From Chlamydiota bacterium (GTDB lineage Bacteria > Chlamydiota > Chlamydiia > Chlamydiales > Rhabdochlamydiaceae), in NCBI GenBank assembly GCA_013041585.1, contig JABEVM010000062.1:1-13233 (forward strand): a stretch of DNA of 13,233 bases, given 5' to 3'. Made by a program: the position numbers and the translations under genes. The notes beneath the pieces were generated by a model. The model was not told the origin of the DNA, ran no database searches, and saw nothing but the letters and a program-made list of their open reading frames with translations. Positions 7,296 through 13,233 of this stretch are shown here, one piece after another; positions within the stretch are counted from its first letter, which is position 1; every line of letters begins with the position of its first letter.

Positions 7296-7631
7296 ATGCG
7301 ATTAAAAGCCCAAATAACAATTTGCGGAAAAAGGGCAATATTATTCCATAGTTTCTTCGTTGATGCTCTTTCCCTAGAGAAAAAGGAGCGTTCAGGTGTA
7401 GCTGGAAATGACCCGCAAGAATGGAAGCGCACAGTTCTAAAAACAAAAGAGAATCAGTTATATGTAGACCCGAGTTATATCTTTGGTTGTTTACGTGATG
7501 GAGGAAAACACATTAGGCCAGGCCGGGCTATCCTCCAAGTAAAAATTGCCTCTACACTTCTAGTTGTAGATGAAATTATTTTGTTAGATCGCTTTCTTCC
7601 AAAAGAATATGCTGGTGCAGGCCTCTCATAG
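7296..7631 (+). CDS. Unknown 111-residue protein, partner of the preceding gene
   Basis: Family not named, although the central block (GVAGNDPQEWKRTV, LYVDPSYIFGCLRDGGKHI) has the look of a conserved domain rather than chance. AAGAGGA (7286-7292) is three to four bases before the ATG. The product begins with a strand-rich segment (MRLKAQITICGKRAILFHSF) and ends shortly after VDEIILLDRFLP. The last residues (KEYAGAGLS) look less ordered, and another frame stays open from 7601 to 7738, so a longer ancestral C-terminus lost by frameshift is possible but I could not show it. It is the last gene before the second att copy. Confidence 0.72.
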   Translation: MRLKAQITICGKRAILFHSFFVDALSLEKKERSGVAGNDPQEWKRTVLKTKENQLYVDPSYIFGCLRDGGKHIRPGRAILQVKIASTLLVVDEIILLDRFLPKEYAGAGLS

Positions 7632-7797
7632 GAGATTCCGTTAATTCACTCGCTATCCAAAATGCTACATTTTTGCTGCAATATCCTATAAAACCATACA
7701 GGACTTCACGGATTTCTACATTGAATGGAATTCTCTAATACCTTAAGATTAGTCTTGTTACATGTTATGAACTACTGTCGGGTACGGCAATTAGTAA
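7632..7797 (+). other. Non-coding stretch before the second att copy
   Basis: I see no convincing gene, terminator or RNA here. Its last bases include GTAAGAC (7794-7800), which overlaps the start of att copy 2. The same heptamer stands at 9176-9182, just before att copy 3, suggesting both are right-end-type junctions. Confidence 0.4.
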
Positions 7798-7841
7798 GAC
7801 TGTTAATCCATTGGTCGCAAGTTCGAATCTTGCACCCGGAG
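7798..7841 (+). repeat. attR / internal att: 44-bp copy of the tRNA-Asn 3' end
   Basis: Identical over 44 bp to 2342-2385, from the anticodon stem through the discriminator G. No tRNA 5' half precedes it, so this is a displaced or duplicated tRNA end, not a tRNA gene. It closes the integrase-bearing unit of 5456 bp (2386-7841) and opens the RhuM segment. Confidence 0.92.
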
Positions 7842-8020
7842 TTTTTCTATACAAAAGCATAGGAAAAGAGGTGTTCTAAAATACACCCTGCTTTATCACC
7901 AAGGTTTTCTAGGAAAAATTTGTCCTACTTTGTAGACTTTCGCAAGATTAATTAAAAGATCAGAATGACGAATGAGCGCTGTTTCCGAAATATTCTTGGT
8001 TGACAAATAGGAGATAATTT

Positions 8021-9046
8021 ATGTCTGATAAAAGTCAATTTCTTCTATATCAAACTGAAGATGGGCGCCAACGGATTGAAGTGCGTCTTGAAGATGAGAC
8101 TGTCTGGCTCAGTCAAAAGGGGATGGCCGAGTTGTTTCAAACGACACCACAAAACATCAATATACATTTAAAAAATATTTTCTCCGAAGGTGAAATCTCC
8201 CAGGATTCAGTTAGTAAGGAATCCTTAATAACTGCTTCCGACGGCAAAAACTATCGAACACAACTCTATCGTTTAGAAGTGATTATAGCTGTTGGTTATC
8301 GGGTGAACTCTCATCGGGGTACTCAATTCAGACAATGGGCAACTCAACGACTTAAAGAATATATTGTTAAGGGTTTTACATTGGATGACGAACGGTTAAG
8401 CAAACCTGGAGGGATGGACTACTTTGACGAACTCTTGGATCGTATTCGTGCGATTCGGTTATCAGAGAAGCGGTTTTACCAAAAAATCAGGGATATCTAT
8501 ACACTCAGTGCTGACTACGACTCACAACATTCGATGACCCAAGAGTTTTTTAAGACAGTGCAAAATAAGCTTCTCTACGCTGTTACTGGATTTACGGCTG
8601 CTGAAATCATTCACAAACGAGCTAACGCTTCTAATCCGAATATGGGGCTTATGACTTGGGATGGTGCTGGTCGAGGAAAAAAGCTAACAAAATATGATGT
8701 CGAGATCGCCAAAAACTATTTGAAGCATGAAGAAATCAAAGATTTGGAACTGTTAGTGAGCCAATATTTGGATTTTGCTGAACGGCAAGCCCGTCAACGC
8801 AAGATACTGTACATGGCTGACTGGAAAACTAAGTTGGATGCCTTCATTCAACTTAATGATGACAAAATTCTAACTCATGCCGGAAAAATTTCTGCTGAGA
8901 TGGCCAAAGAGCTTGCATTATCCGAATATGCAAAGTTTGAAGAGTGTCGCAAGAGAGAAGAGCTAGCTCATTCGGAAGAAGAACTATGCGAGGTTCTAAA
9001 CAAAGTTATGGCAAACAGAGAATCTTTTAAGCGCGAAGAGATATAG
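8021..9046 (+). CDS. rhuM: RhuM family protein
   Basis: A 341-residue member of the RhuM family, named from a Salmonella pathogenicity-island gene; its molecular role is not established. It is widespread on genomic islands. The N-terminus has a helix-turn-helix-like segment (VWLSQKGMAELFQTTPQNIN, 28-47), then the characteristic YRLEVIIAVGYRVNSHRGTQ (83-102) and FRQWATQRLKEYIVKGF (103-119). The C-terminal half carries the family signature GFTAAEIIHKRA...GLMTWDG and KNYLKHEEIKDLELLVSQYLDFAERQA. Length is typical and the frame is intact. TAGGAG at 8008-8013 is seven bases before the ATG. It is the only gene between att copies 2 and 3 and has no integrase of its own, so it travels as a separate unit or as a relic of an older insertion. 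DNA binding is inferred from the N-terminal segment. Confidence 0.93.
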   Translation: MSDKSQFLLYQTEDGRQRIEVRLEDETVWLSQKGMAELFQTTPQNINIHLKNIFSEGEISQDSVSKESLITASDGKNYRTQLYRLEVIIAVGYRVNSHRGTQFRQWATQRLKEYIVKGFTLDDERLSKPGGMDYFDELLDRIRAIRLSEKRFYQKIRDIYTLSADYDSQHSMTQEFFKTVQNKLLYAVTGFTAAEIIHKRANASNPNMGLMTWDGAGRGKKLTKYDVEIAKNYLKHEEIKDLELLVSQYLDFAERQARQRKILYMADWKTKLDAFIQLNDDKILTHAGKISAEMAKELALSEYAKFEECRKREELAHSEEELCEVLNKVMANRESFKREEI

Positions 9047-9363
9047 ATCATTTCAAATTTTCCATATTTTTTCCGCAAATGACCTGAAACAAAGTGAGCA
9101 TTTTAGCGCCTTTCTGAATGGGACTTGAGAGGAAAGTGCGATTCTGGTTAAATCTCTATCGTTCAGAGTTATACTGTAAGACGGGCTGTTAATTCATTGG
9201 TCGCAAGTTCGAATCTTGTACCTGGAGTTTCTTTCTGAAAATCTCCAACTCTCCATATATCCAACTCAACCAGTTAAGGCATGCGTCTGAATGTTTTAGA
9301 ACAACGTAAACTTTCTCATTAACGATAAACCTAAAAACGTCAGAATGTCAGGTTTGACCCTAA
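9047..9363 (+). other. Non-coding stretch holding the third att copy
   Basis: The 317 bp between the converging RhuM and monooxygenase genes contain the degenerate att copy (9186-9227) and no gene that I can support. No strong terminator for either gene is visible; AAACCT/AGGTTT near 9329-9355 is a weak inverted repeat without a T run. Confidence 0.4.
9186..9227 (+). repeat. Third, degenerate att copy (outer right boundary)
   Basis: Aligns without gaps to 2344-2385 over 42 bp with three differences, at 9194, 9219 and 9223, all C in the tRNA and T here. Two of these disrupt what would be acceptor-stem pairing (GTACCTGGAG against GCACCCGGAG), so it is no longer under tRNA constraint. It is probably the displaced original tRNA end from the oldest insertion. 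Confidence 0.88.
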
Positions 9364-10806
9364 TTACAGATTGTTACTTCGTAAAGAGCGTCCTTTAGGT
9401 TCATAACCTTCACGTAGCACATCTTTGGAATGTAGAAGTTCCACAGCCTCAGCTGAATCCTTCACTTTAGAAGCGCTACGTGCTAACATTTCTTCTTCAA
9501 ATTCAGTTAGTACAATTTCTCTCACTCCGGTTTCTCGCCATTTAGAAAAGGGAGTACATGCTATTGAAATGGTACGAGCCAGTGCCAGTGCATCTAACAG
9601 AGCTTGATTTGCACCTTGTCCTTTAAATGGACTCATAGGGTGAGCTGCATCTCCAATCAAAGTAACTGCTCCTGCTTTTTCCAATAATTCCGGCTTGAGT
9701 AATTCTCGGTCATACACGGGATAACCTGAAATTTGTGCTGGCAGGGTTGCTGATAAAATTTGAGGAATGGGCTTATGCCACTGTGCTCTACGACAAGCTT
9801 CTTCTTTAAGTGCCTCAGCTCCTTGTGAACTCAAGGCCTTAGCTTCTTCTTCGGACATGGGGAAACTAAATTGCCACATTACCGAGTCTGACGAGTAAGG
9901 CATCACGTAGATTCGCTCATGGCCGTTGACGGTTTGAAACACTGTTGCTGAGTCGAGCAAAGAACTCTCAACACCCTTAAGAGCCTCTAAAGAACAAATG
10001 CCCAAAATTACTATATAACCCAGGTAACGTAAAGGAGTAATATCCTCACCAATCAACAAGCTGCGCACAACACTACGAATACCATCGGCGCCCACCACCA
10101 AATCTGCCTTGGCATTCTTCATCTCCCCGTTAACTTGAAAGCTTAGCTCAACACTTTTATCTTCATATTGTTTAAAACCAACTAAGCGGTACCCCCATTG
10201 CACGACATCATGGTCGCCCAATTGCTCAAGCAACGCTAAGCGCAAGGCCTGTCGCGGGATATGCACATTTCTACGCTTTGGAGACTTTTTAATGTTTGAA
10301 TGCGTCCTCATTCCCCATTCAGTAATTTCTTTTCCTTCTGTAGTAAGCACCACATGGCGTGTGGAATTAACTCCGTCTTTTAAAGAGAAAAGACCCAATC
10401 CTTTAATTGCGTTACTTGCTTGTTGCAAGGTAAGTCCGTAGCCCTGAGCTCGTGCATCGAAACTGCTATCGCGTTCATAAAGGGTAAATGGAATACCACG
10501 ATGCAAACAAGCTACAGCAAGCGCCACGCCTCCTATACCTGCACCAATAATTGCTACATGTGGATAGTTTTTTGAATCTGCTGTGGGGCAACTAGTGGCA
10601 GGAATCAAGCCAGATCCACTGCAATTATCGCATAAAAATTGAGTAACTTTAGGGCGAACCGAAGGCTTTCCTTCACCCTTAGTTTTTTCAAATTCATTAA
10701 TTGCTATTTGGTAGCGGATTCTCGATTTCTTACGGAGCCTCAAGTTTTTTTTGCCGCGTCCATAACATTTCGGACAAATAGTCCAGTAAGCTTCTTTTTT
10801 TTTCAC
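9364..10806 (-). CDS. FAD-dependent monooxygenase with N-terminal DnaJ-like zinc-binding extension
   Basis: A class A flavoprotein monooxygenase (PHBH/TetX-like fold), which uses FAD and NAD(P)H to hydroxylate a small, often aromatic, substrate; the substrate is unknown. Numbering from the GTG start: the FAD dinucleotide site VAIIGAGIGG ends at 93, with acidic E111 after the second strand (TLYERD). The DG motif is VVGADGIRS (237-245) and the GD motif is LIGDAAHPMSPFKGQGANQ (384-400). Before this catalytic core are about 75 extra residues with CPKCYGRG (C11, C14) and CDNCSGSG (C59, C62), the CxxCxGxG pattern of DnaJ zinc modules, separated by a basic linker. The GTG at 10806 is preferred because AAGAAGA lies nine bases upstream. 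A TTG at 10815 is also in frame but touches that site, and a stop at 10824-10822 rules out anything longer. It lies outside the att-bounded units. Confidence 0.88.
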   Translation of the reverse strand: MKKKEAYWTICPKCYGRGKKNLRLRKKSRIRYQIAINEFEKTKGEGKPSVRPKVTQFLCDNCSGSGLIPATSCPTADSKNYPHVAIIGAGIGGVALAVACLHRGIPFTLYERDSSFDARAQGYGLTLQQASNAIKGLGLFSLKDGVNSTRHVVLTTEGKEITEWGMRTHSNIKKSPKRRNVHIPRQALRLALLEQLGDHDVVQWGYRLVGFKQYEDKSVELSFQVNGEMKNAKADLVVGADGIRSVVRSLLIGEDITPLRYLGYIVILGICSLEALKGVESSLLDSATVFQTVNGHERIYVMPYSSDSVMWQFSFPMSEEEAKALSSQGAEALKEEACRRAQWHKPIPQILSATLPAQISGYPVYDRELLKPELLEKAGAVTLIGDAAHPMSPFKGQGANQALLDALALARTISIACTPFSKWRETGVREIVLTEFEEEMLARSASKVKDSAEAVELLHSKDVLREGYEPKGRSLRSNNL

Positions 10807-10894
10807 TTTTTTCAATCTTCTTTAAAGTAATTTCTTTTCCAATGCAAAAACGGATAATTTCAAAATGATGCAGACAACCGAATTTACGAACTTT

Positions 10895-11046
10895 TCAACT
10901 CAACCTAAGATTAAGTCCCATCGCCAGACATAGAGAAACCAGAGTGTGCCATTTAGGATTACCAGTTCCGAAAGCATTTTGTAAAGGCTTTCACGACCGA
11001 CATGAGCTTTTTTAGCCAATACTCCAATAATGTCGTAAATGAGTGG
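10895..11046 (-). pseudogene. Remnant of an HI1420-type addiction-module antidote
   Basis: Reading the minus strand from 11046, PLIYDIIGV is followed by LAKKAHVGRESLYKMLSE. After a one-base loss near 10966-10968, the shifted frame continues TGNPKWHTLVSLCLAMGLN and LRLS, ending in TGA at 10895. Together this matches the C-terminal half of the HI1420/COG3636 putative antidote family (typical wording: SREGLYKALSxxGNP, then a short helix and GLRL). That family is a Cro-like DNA-binding protein usually paired with a Gp49/HigB-type toxin. The N-terminal half (about 45 residues) is absent, an in-frame stop sits at 11047-11049, and no toxin is visible nearby. Both pieces are too short to be found as normal genes. 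Confidence 0.75.
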
Positions 11047-11070
11047 TTATTGACGCAAACTGTCCACGGT

Positions 11071-13233
11071 TTAAGGAGGACAGGGAGTGGCATCAGAACA
11101 GGATTGGACTGGAGTGATTGCGCCTGAGGTGTTGATTATGCCTACGTTAACGGAGTTTATATTGCATGGGCTTAGATTGAAGACACCACCAGTTAGATTG
11201 GTAAAAAGATAATCGGTGCTGCTATTGTTACCGGTAAGATTTAGGCAAGTTGTAGGGTTCGTTAGGCCTGAACCGATGAGTACAGCTACGCCTGTATTGT
11301 TTGAGAGAGTATTGTTAGTAACAAAGCTCACAAGGTTTGTGTATTGCTCTATATCAAGGCCTGGAGCAGCATTTGATGATAAGTTTTGACAGTTGTTGAT
11401 CGTATTGCCAGAAACATTCAGGGTTAAAGCATCGATACCAGTAGGGGCATAACTGATGATTCCCGTTCCTTCGCACCTGTTAATTACGTTATTCAATATG
11501 TATAGATCAAGCTTTGAGAAATCTTGATTTATAGCAATTCCGTTCGAGGCTTTTCCAATATCTGTAATGGTGTTATTGCTGATTGTAATAGTACCAGATG
11601 GAGTAAGGCCGGAACTGATTACTGCGATTCCATTATCATTACATTTCGTAATTATGTTGTTTGTTGCAACTAGTGTCAAAGCACTGACTGGGGTCGCAAG
11701 GACTAGGGCGGAACCTCCATTATTAGACATTGTGTTCGAAGATGCGTTGATGTCAAGATTTGTAAATGTGCCAGAAGTATGTAAGTAAAGAGAATTCGAA
11801 GCATTGCCAGAGAAGGAATTACCTCTTAATACGATTGAGCAATTCTGGGTAGTGGTATTGTCATTCAGGGCAACAACAAAGCTCGACCCTAAGCCTCCTC
11901 CCTGAGATCCTATTCCATTGTTTGCAATCGTATTGTTAAGCAAGTTGATATTAGCATAGGCGACATTATTGAGGCTAAACCGGGTACTGCCGGTTGTATT
12001 GTTGGTAAAGGCGTTATTTTCGATATGGGCAGTTATAAAATTATTGTTTGCCTGCATCTCTAGAGAAAAACTAGAGACAGAAGTTTGATTTGTAAACGTA
12101 TTATTCAAGCAGATAACGTTAGATGTCCCATTAAGTGTCAAAAAGATTCCATTGGTGTTGTTCAAAAACTGATTGTTCTTTAATGATATGGAGGCATTGC
12201 CAGGAAAGGAAGCCTCAATCGCATAAGTAGTAGTGTTTTCGATCGTGCAAGAAGAGACTTCTAAGCTTTGAGGATCGGTCCCATAGATGGCATCATTCAT
12301 AGCAGACGTAATGGTAAAACCGCTTATGACGTTATTAGTGGCAAGTGTGATCGCATTGCCATCAGTATTGATATTGGTATTTGTAATCGTCGGGGAAGAG
12401 CTGCTTTGTGCAGGAATCGAGATCAGCCCTTGAGAAGTTTGTAACGAGTGGCTAACGCCAGAACCCCAAAATTTCTGATTCGCTTTTAAAGAGATCCCTG
12501 AATCCATTCCTTTAGTTGTCCCATCGCCAGGGAATACGTAGATGATGTTATTCGGAGAAGAGTTATCCTGCGCTTGGGCCAAACTATGGTAAGGACTTTC
12601 ATAGGTGCCGTTAGAACTGCTTGTATTATCAACGAACACAAAGAAATAAGGACGTCCTGTGGCAGGATCAGTAGCAATGGCATTTTTTCTTCTCTTATCA
12701 ATAACGATGATTTCTTGTCTCTCCACAGGTTGGAGCATTCGATCATTTAGCGTATTTGCTACTTTGCAACTGCGTCCCTGTTCTTTAATTTTTGATTTGG
12801 GACCAAAGGAGAAGTTTAAGGAAATCTGTCCTTGGAATCTATTGTGGAAAGTTCTGTCATACGAGTCGCTAATTTCTAGAGTTAAAATGTCTTTCAATGT
12901 ACCAGCGATTCTCGCTTTTCCTCCCCATGTTGCGGGGGTAATTTTTCCTATAAAGTAGTAAGGGCCTGCTGCTGCATAGAAATCAAACCATTTAGATTTT
13001 CCAAAGTGAAAGCCTAATTCTGCATTGGCTCCTTTCATCGCAGATTGATATTTTTGCGATAAAAGCATGTAGTTGCCGGAAAAGGTTTTAAAGGTGGTGT
13101 CATAAGGGTCGCTGATTTTTGTGCCAACGGGCAAATAGCCGTTTATGCGAAAGTCAAATAGCTTACCGAGAGTTTCAAGGCCTACTCCGATTTGGTTCGA
13201 GTTAAAGCGGCCTGCGTTTCTATAGTCGTAGTA
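11071..13233 (-). CDS. Surface protein with inverse-autotransporter-like barrel and beta-helix passenger (5' partial)
   Basis: The C-terminal 720 residues of a larger protein; the frame stays open across the right edge, so the true start lies outside. The apparent start TTG at 13134 is an internal Leu (NGYLPVG). Visible residues 1-145 have the alternating outer-membrane strand pattern YYDYRN...NQIGVGLE...FDFRINGYLPVG, then FGKSKWFDFYAAAGPYYF and a last strand ISLNFSFG. This fits the N-terminal barrel of inverse autotransporters, which would place the C-terminal part outside the cell. After a linker (PVERQEIIVIDKRRK), FVFVDNTSSSNGTYESPYHS and IIYVFPGDGT start a right-handed beta-helix of about 500 Asn/Ser/Thr-rich residues with many NNTI/NNTFTNNT-like turns (parallel beta-helix repeats). 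The end is SDATPCPP. A role in adhesion or interaction with the host is inferred from the architecture. No enzyme motif is seen. Confidence 0.85.
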   Translation of the reverse strand, partial: YYDYRNAGRFNSNQIGVGLETLGKLFDFRINGYLPVGTKISDPYDTTFKTFSGNYMLLSQKYQSAMKGANAELGFHFGKSKWFDFYAAAGPYYFIGKITPATWGGKARIAGTLKDILTLEISDSYDRTFHNRFQGQISLNFSFGPKSKIKEQGRSCKVANTLNDRMLQPVERQEIIVIDKRRKNAIATDPATGRPYFFVFVDNTSSSNGTYESPYHSLAQAQDNSSPNNIIYVFPGDGTTKGMDSGISLKANQKFWGSGVSHSLQTSQGLISIPAQSSSSPTITNTNINTDGNAITLATNNVISGFTITSAMNDAIYGTDPQSLEVSSCTIENTTTYAIEASFPGNASISLKNNQFLNNTNGIFLTLNGTSNVICLNNTFTNQTSVSSFSLEMQANNNFITAHIENNAFTNNTTGSTRFSLNNVAYANINLLNNTIANNGIGSQGGGLGSSFVVALNDNTTTQNCSIVLRGNSFSGNASNSLYLHTSGTFTNLDINASSNTMSNNGGSALVLATPVSALTLVATNNIITKCNDNGIAVISSGLTPSGTITISNNTITDIGKASNGIAINQDFSKLDLYILNNVINRCEGTGIISYAPTGIDALTLNVSGNTINNCQNLSSNAAPGLDIEQYTNLVSFVTNNTLSNNTGVAVLIGSGLTNPTTCLNLTGNNSSTDYLFTNLTGGVFNLSPCNINSVNVGIINTSGAITPVQSCSDATPCPP

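Noticed and set aside
7601..7738. An alternative frame that might extend the 111-residue protein after a frameshift
   Set aside because: It is open for 45 codons but I see no motif that continues the protein, so truncation is not shown.
7798..7841. A second tRNA-Asn gene
   Set aside because: Only the 3' half is present; no acceptor 5' strand or D arm precedes it.
7896..8006. A 36-codon minus-strand frame opposite the RhuM leader, with protein-like composition (ALIRHSDLLINLAKVYKVGQI)
   Set aside because: It starts with TTG, has no ribosome binding site of its own, and I recognise no family. It could be a gene fragment but chance cannot be excluded.
9329..9355. Inverted repeat AAACCT/AGGTTT as the terminator of the monooxygenase gene
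   Set aside because: Only six pairs, a long loop and no T run on either strand.
1..13233. CRISPR array, rRNA or insertion sequence
   Set aside because: No regularly spaced repeat series, no rRNA-like sequence and no transposase with terminal inverted repeats was seen.

Overview
The window looks like chromosome of an environmental, amoeba-type chlamydia (Parachlamydia/Protochlamydia-like, Chlamydiota). The evidence is indirect: AT-rich coding, a RecD2-type helicase, a surface protein with an inverse-autotransporter-like barrel followed by an Asn-rich beta-helix, and eukaryote-like cargo (ankyrin-SET protein, EndoG-like nuclease) of the kind found in intracellular bacteria. No marker gene fixes the genus.

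Layout. (1) Positions 29-2212 (minus): complete RecD2 helicase. (2) Positions 2274-2431: tRNA-Asn(GTT) with a good promoter and a strong terminator. It is the attachment site of a genomic island. (3) Positions 2386-7841: first island unit. A tyrosine integrase (2690-3748) sits beside the tRNA, followed immediately by a 101-codon unknown gene, an ankyrin-repeat/SET-domain protein (4122-5825), an EndoG-like nuclease broken by two frameshifts (5932-6756), and two unknown genes (6690-7277, 7296-7631). The unit ends in an exact 44-bp copy of the 3' end of the tRNA (7798-7841). (4) Positions 7842-9227: second unit carrying one gene, a RhuM-family protein. It ends in a third, decayed copy of the tRNA end (9186-9227; three differences in 42 bp, all C to T). 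The structure is tRNA/att - island - att - RhuM segment - att. (5) Positions 9364-10806 (minus): flavoprotein monooxygenase with an N-terminal DnaJ-like CxxCxGxG zinc-binding extension. (6) Positions 10895-11046 (minus): a remnant of an HI1420-type addiction-module antidote, visible only when two frames are joined. (7) Positions 11071-13233 (minus): C-terminal part of a large surface protein (barrel plus right-handed beta-helix) that runs off the right edge.

How it fits together. The integrase and the tRNA-derived repeats explain how the region was acquired. Two pairs of 11-bp-period repeats between the tRNA and the integrase are candidate arm-type integrase sites. The cargo suggests host interaction: an ankyrin-SET protein resembling secreted histone-methylating effectors in architecture, and a nuclease related to mitochondrial EndoG with a signal-like N-terminus. 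The nuclease is currently off because of an extra TCTA unit in a short tandem repeat plus a one-base loss. The unknown gene pair at 6690-7631, each gene with its own strong ribosome binding site, is the best place to look for an undescribed function.
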